Source: DASXMT01 sp035569695 (GTDB lineage Bacteria; Actinomycetota; Acidimicrobiia; Acidimicrobiales; RAAP-2). Taken from it: a stretch of 13,344 nucleotides of DNA. Each line of letters opens with the position of its first letter. Within the stretch, counting starts at the first letter, position 1. This document shows, piece by piece, positions 6,914 through 13,344 of the stretch. Position numbers and translations under genes: made by a program. Where the stretch lies: positions 1 through 13,344 of the forward strand of contig DATMMO010000255.1 of assembly GCA_035569695.1 (NCBI GenBank), written 5' to 3'. The notes beneath the pieces are model-generated. The model was not told where the DNA came from. It ran no database searches and saw only the letters and a program-made list of their open reading frames with translations.

Positions 6914-8149
6914 GTGCCCGTTCTCTCGTCGGCTGCCGCCCTCGTTCTCCTTGGCGCCGCCCTGTTCAGCCTGGCCGTGACGGGAGACGCCCCTCCGGCT
7001 GCCGCGGCCGGACAACCCATCACCCTGGCCCTGATCACCTCGCTGACCGGTCCCGCTGCGGCCGAGTTCTCGCAGTCCCCGGCGGGGTTTCTGGCCCGGA
7101 TCGCCCTCCAGAACGCCCAGGGGGGCGTCAACGGGCACCGGATCGTGCCCCTGGTCATCAACGACGAGACCAGTCCCACCCAGGTGGTCACGGCCGTGCA
7201 GAACGCCATCGCCAAGGGCGCCTTCGGCATCGTCTCGGACTCACCGCTGTTCTTCGAGGCGGCCAAGTACCCACAGCAACAGGGCATGCCCGTCACCGGC
7301 GGGTACTTCGACGGTCCCGAGTGGGGCGAGCAGCCCTATACCAACATGTTCGCTTCGGATAACGGCAGCGTCGACCCGAAGTATCCCGCCAATCCGGGGA
7401 TCGGAACCTTCGTGAAGAGCCACGGCGGCACGAACCTCGGGGTCTACGGCTATGGCATCTCTCCCTCCTCGTCGATCGAAGCCAACAGCGCGGCCCTGGG
7501 GTTCAAGCACATCGGCGGCAAGGTGAGCGTGGTGGACACCTCCATTCCGTTCGGGGGCGTCGACTTCACCACGGAGGCGCTGGTGGCCAAGCAGAAGGGC
7601 GTCAACTCGGTCTACCCGACGATGGACGTCAACTCGAATCTGGCCCTGGTCACCTCGCTCGAACAGGCGGGGGTGCGTCCCAAGGTGGTGGTCTTGCCCA
7701 CCGGCTACGACCCGACGGTGGTCACGTCCTCCTCGTGGAGCGCGGTGCAGGGAGACTACTTCCTGTCCGAGTTCCGGCCCTTCTCGCTGCCCAACGCCGC
7801 GACACAACTGATGGCGGCCGCATTGAAGAAGTACCAGCACTTCAAAGCATCGCAGTTCCCCAACTACTCGCAGTACCAGTCGTGGACGGGAGCCGACCTC
7901 ATGATCAAGGGCCTGCAGTTGGCGGGCAAGAGCCCGACCCATGCCGGCGTGATCAGCGCACTTCGCCATGTGAAGTCCTACAATGCCAACGGGCTCCTGC
8001 CCAACACCATCAACTACTCGACGATCTTCGGCCACAACCCCGAGCCCACGTGCGAGTACTACATGGTGGCCAGGACCACGGGCTTCGTGCCCGCTGCACC
8101 CCAGCCGATCTGTGGCAGTGACATACCGGGCACGACGTCCAAGTCATAG
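6914..8149 (+). CDS. Secreted substrate-binding protein, branched-chain amino acid/amide receptor family
   Basis: The protein has 411 residues from GTG 6914, the only in-frame start after the stop at 6893; GAAGG (6902-6906) is its possible ribosome site. The N-terminus has a hydrophobic core, ALVLLGAALFSLAVT (9-23), and an Ala-rich type I cleavage region ending near residue 32, with no lipobox Cys, so it should be exported and not lipid-anchored. It lacks the usual positive n-region. The mature part starts PITLALITSLTGP and follows the two-lobe type 1 binding fold, including GGVNGHRIVPLVINDE and NLGVYGYG. Cys380 and Cys400 near the C-terminus could form a disulfide. The gene sits between the signal-less paralogue and a crotonase gene (20-base gap) in what looks like one operon. 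No transporter subunits are nearby. The substrate is unknown; a catabolic substrate of this locus is an inference from context. Confidence 0.85.
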   Translation: MPVLSSAAALVLLGAALFSLAVTGDAPPAAAAGQPITLALITSLTGPAAAEFSQSPAGFLARIALQNAQGGVNGHRIVPLVINDETSPTQVVTAVQNAIAKGAFGIVSDSPLFFEAAKYPQQQGMPVTGGYFDGPEWGEQPYTNMFASDNGSVDPKYPANPGIGTFVKSHGGTNLGVYGYGISPSSSIEANSAALGFKHIGGKVSVVDTSIPFGGVDFTTEALVAKQKGVNSVYPTMDVNSNLALVTSLEQAGVRPKVVVLPTGYDPTVVTSSSWSAVQGDYFLSEFRPFSLPNAATQLMAAALKKYQHFKASQFPNYSQYQSWTGADLMIKGLQLAGKSPTHAGVISALRHVKSYNANGLLPNTINYSTIFGHNPEPTCEYYMVARTTGFVPAAPQPICGSDIPGTTSKS

Positions 8150-8169
8150 CCACCAACGAAAAAGGAACC

Positions 8170-8973
8170 ATGGCCTTTCAACACCTGTTAGTGGAGCGAC
8201 ACGGTCCGGTGGGCTGGCTCATCAACAATCGGCCCGACCAGCTCAACGCCATGAACGCGGCCATGCGAGACGAGTTCGCCGACGCCTGGATCGAGCTCCG
8301 TGACGACCCCGAGGTCAGGGTGATCGTCCACACCGGCGAGGGCCGCGCCTTCCAGACCGGGGTGGACGTGGCCGAAATCGCCACCGACGGGCAAGGCATG
8401 CAGCGCTACCGGGATGGGCTCGAGGACCTCGACATCCATTTCACGGCCTGGCATCAGCGGGTCTGGAAACCGGTGATCACCGCGGTGAACGGCATCTGTG
8501 CCGGCGGCGGACTGCACTGGGTGGCCGACGCCGACATCGTGATCGCCGCCTCCGATGCCACGTTCTTCGATCCCCACGTGTCGGTCGGACAGGTGGTCGC
8601 CATCGAAGCCATCGGCCTGCTCCGTCGGATGCCGGCCGAAGCTGTCATGCGCATGGCCCTGGTCGGCCGTTATGAGCGGATGACGGCCCAGCGAGCGCTC
8701 GAGCTCGGCATGATCAGCCAGATCGTGGATCCGCCCGAGGACCTCCGGGAGGCGGCCCAGGAGCTGGGGGAGCAGATCGCCCAGAATTCGCCGGCGGCCA
8801 TGGCCGCGACCAAGCGGGCCCTGTGGGGTGCCTTCGAGCTCGGCCTGACCGATGCCTGCAAGGCTGGGGCCAAGGAACTGGTGTCCATGTGGGGCCATCC
8901 CGACCAGAGCGAGGGCCCGCTGGCCTTTGCCGAGAAGCGAGCGCCGGACTGGCTTGCTCCCGAGCCGACCTGA
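8170..8973 (+). CDS. Crotonase (enoyl-CoA hydratase/isomerase) family protein lacking both catalytic Glu
   Basis: This 267-residue protein has normal length for the family. The start ATG follows AAAGGA (8161-8166). Oxyanion-hole segments are present: GRAFQTGVDV (58-67) and GICAGGGLHW (108-117). In rat enoyl-CoA hydratase the acid/base pair is Glu144 (in GGGCE) and Glu164, 20 residues apart. The matching positions here are His116 (GGGLH) and His136 (FFDPH), also exactly 20 apart. The fold and CoA thioester binding are well supported, but classical water addition is not. Hydrolase, isomerase, dehalogenase, decarboxylase or C-C bond-cleaving chemistry are all known in this superfamily. It is the last gene of the plus-strand block, and its stop lies inside a palindrome that it shares with the convergent gene. 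The product is cytosolic and probably acts after the CoA ligase. Confidence 0.9.
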   Translation: MAFQHLLVERHGPVGWLINNRPDQLNAMNAAMRDEFADAWIELRDDPEVRVIVHTGEGRAFQTGVDVAEIATDGQGMQRYRDGLEDLDIHFTAWHQRVWKPVITAVNGICAGGGLHWVADADIVIAASDATFFDPHVSVGQVVAIEAIGLLRRMPAEAVMRMALVGRYERMTAQRALELGMISQIVDPPEDLREAAQELGEQIAQNSPAAMAATKRALWGAFELGLTDACKAGAKELVSMWGHPDQSEGPLAFAEKRAPDWLAPEPT

Positions 8974-8987
8974 GGCTCAGGTGCTCG
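8961..8987. terminator. Candidate bidirectional terminator hairpin
   Basis: ACCTGAG (8968-8974) and CTCAGGT (8976-8982) are a perfect inverted repeat around G8975. The stem extends outward with CGAGC (8961-8965) and GCTCG (8983-8987) across a 2-base bulge. The palindrome contains the plus-strand stop TGA (8971-8973) and the minus-strand stop TGA (8979-8977). A GC-rich stem between convergent genes fits a shared terminator, but there is no T tract, so intrinsic termination is unproven. Confidence 0.45.
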
Positions 8988-10890
8988 AGCCCACCACCGG
9001 CGCGTTGAGCGGCTGGCCACCCATGGAGCCCCAGAACTGCGCGTCACCGTAGGAGAAGGCACCGCCATCGGCGGCGAACAGCCAGTAGCCCTGGCCGCTG
9101 GTCGTCGGGGTTATGGACACGATCGGGGAGTTCAGGGGCTGACCAGCCGCCGAGCCGTGGCTACGAGCGTCTCCGAAGGCAAAGACGTTGCCGTCGGAGG
9201 CCACCAGCCAATAGCCGCCTCCCGAGGGAGTCGCTGCCATCCCCACGATGGTGCCGTGGGCACCGGTCAGAGATCCGAAGTTGGACGCGTCGCCGAACGG
9301 GGTCACGGTGCCGTTGGCGGCTACCAGCCAGTAGCCATGGCCTGACGCCGTGGGCGCCATGGCGACCATGCGGTTCTGGGTCTTGCCACCAAGCGAGCCG
9401 AAGAACCCGGCATCACCGAAGGTGAAGACACCGCCGTCGGCGGCAACCAGCCAGTAGCCCTGGCCGCTCGGCGTAGGGGCCATGCCCACCACCGGTGCGT
9501 TGAGGGGCTGGCCGCCCTTTGACCCGAAGAAGCCGGCGTCGCCGAAGGTGAAGACCCCCCCGTCGGAAGCAACGAGGTTGTAGCCAGCCCGGTCGGCGGT
9601 ACTGGCCATGCCCACCACCGGTGCGTTGAGGGGCTGGCCGCCCTTTGACCCGAAGAAGCCGGCGTCGCCGAAGGAGAAGACGCCCCCGTCAGCCGCAGCC
9701 ATGTGATAGCCGTAGGGGCCGGCAGCCGGCGGCCCAGGAGCGAACACCAAGCCCTGGGGGCTCCCGAAGCCAGTGGCGATGGGCGTGATATTCCCTGTGG
9801 TCAGGTCGAGGGTGCCCACGAAACCGGCGACGCCCGAGTCACTGGGAGCAGTGACGAACACCGTGCCCACCGGGAACGTGCTGTCGATGGCGTAGACCTT
9901 GTTGGCCTTGTTGTCGGTGACGTACAGGGTCCCGGTCGACGCCGTCGCCCACTCGACATCGTTGACCTGGGTGCCGACCGGTAGTTGGGTGATGGTCTGG
10001 CCGGGGGCACCCGGATTGTGGATGAACAGGAGCTGGGAGTCACCCTGGCTCGAAAACATGATGTCGCCCCCGAAGGCCGGGCTCGATGCCGGGACTACGT
10101 TGGCCGAGTCCGGGTCGGTCAGGGCCAGGGTGACCGGTCCGTTGGGACCGGCCGCCGCCGCGTTGTCGTTCATGATGCCGGTCAGGCCGGCCGTACCGGC
10201 GGTCTCATCGATGGCGATCTGGTAGATGGCCGGAGGAGCGGTCGTCGTGGGGGCCGAACCGGTGGTGTACACGTTCCCGTTCTGCACGATGATGCCGTCG
10301 GTGCCCCCGGCACCAGCCACAGTGGCCAGGTCGGGTGAGTAGGTGAGGTGCACGACCTGGTTGCCGGCGGCAGCCGTCGGGTGGATGACATACATGCTCG
10401 AGTTGCCGTCCTCATTGACGGTGAGGAGGACGCGGTTGGTGGCCGGATCGGCGGTCAGCCCGTCGCACTTCCCGGTGACCGTCCAGGTCTGCACGATGCT
10501 GCCGTCCATGCGGTACTCGACGATGGTGCTGGTTGTGCCGCCCGACGGGGACGGTTCACCCTTGGGACCGACGCCGTTCTGGTAGCCGACGTACACGTCG
10601 CCGTTCATGGTGCCGATGTCATCGGGTTTGGTTATGGCCGGGGCGTTGTCGACCAACGAATGGGAGGTCACGCCCGGGAGCAGGGAGAGGCCGGTCGGTG
10701 GGGACACCACCAGATTGGGCGCAGGGGCAACGGCGGGGGTCGCCGCCGCGGCGATGGGAGCGGGCCCGGCCACCACGGCCCAGGCTCCAAGCGAGACAAG
10801 CGAGACGGTCCCGACGACAACGGATCGGAAGCGGGCGCCTCCTGATCGACGGGATCGGGAACGAGCAGGACGCGGGGTTGTCGAAGGCAT
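8977..10890 (-). CDS. Secreted repeat protein: beta-propeller-like N-terminal half plus six GYWLVAxDGG repeats
   Basis: The 637-residue protein starts with an Arg-rich n-region (RPARSRSRRS), then a hydrophobic core (VVVGTVSLVSLGAWAVV, 24-40) and an AAAA site near residue 50: a clear Sec-type signal peptide. Residues about 75-390 contain spaced strand-rich motifs such as NGDVYVGYQNG, DGIIVQNGNVYTTG and TGTLYVTDNKANKVYAID, which resemble NHL/YVTN-type propeller blades. Residues 394-637 hold six repeats of about 41 residues with the core GYWLVAxDGGVFxFGDA, then FGSxGGxPLNAPVVGM. There is no anchor, sorting signal or catalytic motif, so it is probably a released or wall-associated binding or scaffold protein. 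I know this repeat from large secreted actinobacterial proteins, but not its function. No good Shine-Dalgarno precedes the ATG; a -10-like TACCTT 6 bases upstream suggests leaderless expression. It is on the same strand as the acyltransferase gene, 133 bases downstream of it. Confidence 0.85.
   Translation of the reverse strand: MPSTTPRPARSRSRRSGGARFRSVVVGTVSLVSLGAWAVVAGPAPIAAAATPAVAPAPNLVVSPPTGLSLLPGVTSHSLVDNAPAITKPDDIGTMNGDVYVGYQNGVGPKGEPSPSGGTTSTIVEYRMDGSIVQTWTVTGKCDGLTADPATNRVLLTVNEDGNSSMYVIHPTAAAGNQVVHLTYSPDLATVAGAGGTDGIIVQNGNVYTTGSAPTTTAPPAIYQIAIDETAGTAGLTGIMNDNAAAAGPNGPVTLALTDPDSANVVPASSPAFGGDIMFSSQGDSQLLFIHNPGAPGQTITQLPVGTQVNDVEWATASTGTLYVTDNKANKVYAIDSTFPVGTVFVTAPSDSGVAGFVGTLDLTTGNITPIATGFGSPQGLVFAPGPPAAGPYGYHMAAADGGVFSFGDAGFFGSKGGQPLNAPVVGMASTADRAGYNLVASDGGVFTFGDAGFFGSKGGQPLNAPVVGMAPTPSGQGYWLVAADGGVFTFGDAGFFGSLGGKTQNRMVAMAPTASGHGYWLVAANGTVTPFGDASNFGSLTGAHGTIVGMAATPSGGGYWLVASDGNVFAFGDARSHGSAAGQPLNSPIVSITPTTSGQGYWLFAADGGAFSYGDAQFWGSMGGQPLNAPVVGSST
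8980..9711 (-). repeat. Six tandem ~41-residue coding repeats
   Basis: Repeats start at residues 394, 436, 478, 519, 559 and 601 of the secreted protein, giving periods of 42, 42, 41, 40 and 42. The consensus is GYWLVAxDGGVFxFGDA followed by xFGSxGGxPLNAPVVGMAxTxSG. Copy 4 is the most divergent (GTVTPFGDASNFGS). Copy 6 stops at the C-terminus after PVVGSST. Each unit could be one propeller blade, so six would close one ring (inference). Confidence 0.85.
9478..9674. repeat. Identical 71-bp direct repeat pair
   Basis: Bases 9478-9548 and 9604-9674 are identical over 71 bp at an offset of 126 bp, exactly three 42-codon thirds (42 codons). They lie within repeats 1 and 2 of the secreted protein. 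The other repeats differ at many bases, so this pair reflects recent duplication or gene conversion. Confidence 0.85.
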
Positions 10891-10896
10891 GAGTGG

Positions 10897-10902
10897 AAGG
10901 TA
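10897..10902 (-). promoter_or_regulatory. -10 element suggesting a leaderless transcript
   Basis: On the minus strand TACCTT (10902 to 10897) fits TAnnnT and ends six bases before the ATG at 10890, so transcription would begin at or next to the A of the start codon. No Shine-Dalgarno is visible upstream of that ATG. No convincing -35 was found. Confidence 0.35.
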
Positions 10903-11023
10903 CCCAAGGCAGATGAACGGGAAGTGATCGTCGATGGAACGTTTCGCGAAGATGGGGACGCTCCGCTCAGCCCGCTTTCAGGTCCTCTACGCCAGGCTCA
11001 CTGCCCGTGGGTGCGTCTCCCCA

Positions 11024-12325
11024 TCACGTGGCCGCCGCCACCAACTCCTCGGCTTCGTCGGCGATGGCCGATGCCATGCGTTGCAAATCCGGTACCAGCA
11101 GCGGATCGGCACAGAACCCGAAGCAGAGCTGGTCGGCGTGCGAATGGACCGAGATTCGGAGGGCATGACGCTCGCCGATCTCGGCGATCCCAAAGATGCC
11201 GGTGACCGGCATGGCCGCCAGGCTGACCGGAGAACGAGGCCCGGCGACGTTGGAGACGCTCAGGGCGAACCGACGCGGGCTGTCTTCGAGGTTGGCCGCG
11301 AACCGTTGGAGCCGAGGGGAGAGCGAGGCCAGGTCCTGGTACAGCAAATCGAGATGTTCGGCGTCGGCCCCGGCCTTGCGGCGCGACGTTGCCCGGTGCA
11401 CGGCCCGAAGCCGAGCAACGGGGTCAACTTCGCGAAGCGGGAGCTCGAGGGAGAAGTACGAGTCCCGATTGAGGGCCCCGTCGTCCTCTCCGTGAAGGCT
11501 GACGGGCACCCGCACCCGGACGTTGGTCAGGCGGCCATGGTGCAGTTCGATCCAGTGGCGGAGCGCTCCGGCCACGACGGCCAGGATGGCATCGTTCACC
11601 GTCGCCCCATCAACGGCTTTGGCCGCGTGGCGCAGGTCCATCAGCGAGGTCTCGGCCAGTCCTATCTCCCTGGTGGTCCCCACCGCGCCATCGAATGGTG
11701 AGGAACCATGTTGGCGCCCGAACTCCCGGGTCAGAAGGGCGCCCAGGTGTTTGCGCCGGCGGGCGCGATCGCCCTCATCGTGCCGGGCGTGGGAGCCGGC
11801 CGAGGTTGCCGGCTGGTCCGTGCTGTCCCACAACAAGCGTTCGGGGAATATGGCGGCCGTGGTGCCGTCGGCCAACGCATGGTGAATACGCCATACCAGC
11901 GCGGAGCCTCCGCCCTCAAGGGCAAACAAGGAGATGCTCCACAGTGGCCGACTGCGATCGAGGTGCTGCTCGAACAGCTGTGCCACCGCAGCGCACAGCC
12001 CGTTCCGGTCGAGCGGGGCCTGCGGAGGCGGGCCCGAGACATGGTTCTCCAGATCGAAGTGGGGATCGGCGACCCAGAAGTACCCATCCGGCCGTTCCTC
12101 CAGCCGGCAGGCCAGCACAGGGGTGCGACCGATCCGTCCGGCCAGCCGGTCGAGGAGGGCTTCCCTGGTCAACCGACCATCGACCACGATCACCCGGCAG
12201 ACGTGGCCCACGATGGTGTCGGATTCCAGGGCCAGAATGGCGAGATCCTCGGGCTGGAGGGGCTGCGCCGGTGGCGCCGCGTCGCCGTCCACGGTCGCTC
12301 TCGACTGCCTTCCTGTCGTGGTCAC
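11024..12325 (-). CDS. WS/DGAT-type wax ester synthase / acyl-CoA:diacylglycerol acyltransferase
   Basis: A 433-residue protein from GTG 12325. The catalytic HHxxxDG motif is intact as HHALADG (148-154; second His codon 11881-11879). Other family landmarks are SRPLWSISL (125-133), NDAILAVVAGALRHW (244-258) and SNVAGP (358-363) in the C-terminal DUF1298-like half. These enzymes join an acyl-CoA to a long-chain alcohol or diacylglycerol, giving wax ester or triacylglycerol storage lipid at the membrane face. The GTG start overlaps the dehydrogenase stop as GTGA (12325-12322), indicating translational coupling. A second in-frame GTG at 12292 would give a protein 11 residues shorter and cannot be excluded. 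The same frame stays open far upstream through the dehydrogenase gene, but that part (Arg/His/Gly-rich) is an antisense-like shadow and not a real extension. The length is slightly short of the usual 450-480 but all motifs are present. Confidence 0.9.
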   Translation of the reverse strand: MTTTGRQSRATVDGDAAPPAQPLQPEDLAILALESDTIVGHVCRVIVVDGRLTREALLDRLAGRIGRTPVLACRLEERPDGYFWVADPHFDLENHVSGPPPQAPLDRNGLCAAVAQLFEQHLDRSRPLWSISLFALEGGGSALVWRIHHALADGTTAAIFPERLLWDSTDQPATSAGSHARHDEGDRARRRKHLGALLTREFGRQHGSSPFDGAVGTTREIGLAETSLMDLRHAAKAVDGATVNDAILAVVAGALRHWIELHHGRLTNVRVRVPVSLHGEDDGALNRDSYFSLELPLREVDPVARLRAVHRATSRRKAGADAEHLDLLYQDLASLSPRLQRFAANLEDSPRRFALSVSNVAGPRSPVSLAAMPVTGIFGIAEIGERHALRISVHSHADQLCFGFCADPLLVPDLQRMASAIADEAEELVAAAT

Positions 12326-13344
12326 GAATAGAGGACGACGCCGCGGATGTTCGTTCCCGCGTGCATGTCCTCGTACCCTTTGCTCACCTGGTCGAGGGCG
12401 TAGGTGGTGGTGATCAGCTCGTCCAGCTTGAGCTGGCCCTCTCGGTACATGAGCACTTGTCGCGGTATGTCGGCCGTGGGGTTGCACGCACCGAACAGCG
12501 ATCCCTGGATGCGCTTCTGGGACAGCGTGAGCTCCAACAGCGACACCGGGATGCCGACGTCGGACATGGGGCCGATGGCGGTGACGACGACGGTGCCCGC
12601 TTTTCGGATGGCGGCGAACGCTTGGGCCACGTGTTCGCCGGTGACCACGCCGACGGTGACGATGGCGGCATCGGCACCCTGCCCATCGGTCACGCTCTGG
12701 GCGAACGCCGTAGCCTCGGCGATCCCCTCGAAGGCATGGGTAGCCCCCAGCTCCAGGCTCTTCTCCCGTTTCATGGCCACCGGGTCCACGGCGATCACAT
12801 GCGATGCGCCGGCGTGGGCCGCGCCCTGCACGGCGTTGATGCCGATGCCGCCGATGCCCATGATGATCACCGTGTCGCCCGGTGCGACCTCGGCCGAGTT
12901 CACCGCTGCGCCCCAACCGGTTCCCACCCCACAGCCCAGCAGGCACAGGGTCTCCAGAGGCAGGTCCTTGGGCACCTTGACCGCCGACATGACCGACACC
13001 ACGGTGTGCTCACAGAAGGTGGAGATACCCGACATTTGCCCCACCCGCTCACCGTCCACGGTGTGGAGCCGGAAGCTGGCGGGGTCGTGCGGTCGGGCGC
13101 CGCTCAGGATGGTGGCGCCGAGCGTGCAGAGATTCTGATGGCCGGTGGCGCACCACCGGCAGCGGCCACAAGCGGCCAGGAAAGAGAAGACGACGTGGTC
13201 GCCCACCTCGAAGTCGGGGGTGTTGGGCCCGACCCGTTCCACCACCCCGGATCCCTCATGGCCTCCGGCCATGGGGAACACCGCGGTTTTGAGGTCACCG
13301 GTGGCCAAATGGTCGTCGGAGTGGCACAGGCCCGCAGCCACCAT
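12322..13344 (-). CDS. Zinc MDR alcohol dehydrogenase, NDMA-dependent type (5' partial)
   Basis: 340 residues are visible; the frame runs off the right edge. The first visible Met is the internal one of the MVAAGLCHSD stretch, so about 30 N-terminal residues are missing. Catalytic zinc ligands are Cys7 (GLCHSD), His29-Glu30 (GGHEG) and Cys138 (LGCGVGTGWGA). The structural zinc site is Cys59, Cys62, Cys65 and Cys73 in the CGRCRWCATGHQNLC stretch. The Rossmann motif GIGGIG (163-168) and Asp187 after the second strand point to NAD(H). The overall pattern matches the actinobacterial group called NDMA-dependent or Rxyl_3153-type alcohol dehydrogenases, which keep the nicotinamide cofactor tightly bound and pass electrons to another acceptor. 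It probably oxidises primary alcohols to aldehydes, possibly the P450 products, or supplies/uses alcohols for the coupled acyltransferase. The stop overlaps the acyltransferase start. The physiological electron acceptor is not encoded here. Confidence 0.92.
   Translation of the reverse strand: MVAAGLCHSDDHLATGDLKTAVFPMAGGHEGSGVVERVGPNTPDFEVGDHVVFSFLAACGRCRWCATGHQNLCTLGATILSGARPHDPASFRLHTVDGERVGQMSGISTFCEHTVVSVMSAVKVPKDLPLETLCLLGCGVGTGWGAAVNSAEVAPGDTVIIMGIGGIGINAVQGAAHAGASHVIAVDPVAMKREKSLELGATHAFEGIAEATAFAQSVTDGQGADAAIVTVGVVTGEHVAQAFAAIRKAGTVVVTAIGPMSDVGIPVSLLELTLSQKRIQGSLFGACNPTADIPRQVLMYREGQLKLDELITTTYALDQVSKGYEDMHAGTNIRGVVLYS

Noticed and set aside
10953..11023. TGGGGACGC (10953-10961) can pair with GCGTCTCCCCA (11013-11023) just after the acyltransferase stop, a possible terminator.
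   Set aside because: It needs a 2-base bulge and a loop of about 50 bases, and has no T tract. This is too weak to call.
10934..11701. 255-codon plus-strand open frame opposite the acyltransferase.
   Set aside because: It is a shadow of the minus-strand gene, which has the HHxxxDG motif and full family length.
12326..12946. Open N-terminal extension of about 207 codons upstream of the acyltransferase in the same frame.
   Set aside because: It lies entirely over the strongly supported alcohol dehydrogenase gene and is low-complexity Arg/His/Gly. Acyltransferase homology begins only after 12325.

Overview
This GC-rich window has dense, same-strand gene packing, ATGA/GTGA start-stop overlaps and several GTG starts, which point to an actinobacterium. 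The family mix (CYP142-type P450, KstR-like TetR regulator, orphan branched-chain-type binding proteins, WS/DGAT acyltransferase, NDMA-type alcohol dehydrogenase) and the secreted GYWLVAxDGG/FGDA repeat protein suggest an uncultured Acidimicrobiia-like lineage or a relative of the mycobacteria. That placement is inference. No RNA gene, insertion sequence, CRISPR array or phage gene was seen.

Plus-strand block, 1-8973. (a) Positions 1-3181 form a tightly coupled trio: a CYP142-like P450 (5' end outside the window), an amidohydrolase-2 family protein that has lost most of its metal ligands, and a second P450. Each junction is a 4-base ATGA overlap. (b) Positions 3279-5660 hold a KstR-like TetR regulator followed 15 bases later by a fatty-acyl/steroid-acid CoA ligase. 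(c) Positions 5822-8973 hold two type-1 periplasmic-binding-fold proteins, the first without any signal peptide and the second secreted, then a crotonase-family protein in which both catalytic glutamates are replaced by histidine. A 13-bp inverted repeat, AGAAYCMSGTTCT, lies in front of the regulator (3215-3227) and again in front of block (c) (5683-5695). It probably marks a small regulon controlled by the local TetR protein.

Minus-strand block, 8977-13344. Reading from the right edge: a zinc MDR alcohol dehydrogenase (5' end outside the window), then a WS/DGAT-type wax ester synthase/acyltransferase coupled to it by a GTGA overlap, then a secreted 637-residue protein with a beta-propeller-like N-terminal half and six ~41-residue C-terminal repeats. 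The plus and minus blocks converge at 8973/8977 on a palindrome that contains both stop codons and may act as a bidirectional terminator.

Working model (inference): P450s hydroxylate the terminal methyl of a sterol-like or branched hydrophobic substrate. The alcohol dehydrogenase, CoA ligase and crotonase-fold protein would carry it towards side-chain breakdown. The regulator would sense an acyl-CoA intermediate, and the binding proteins would capture or sense the substrate. The most unusual elements are the metal-poor amidohydrolase, the His/His crotonase, the cytosolic binding protein and the shared operator.
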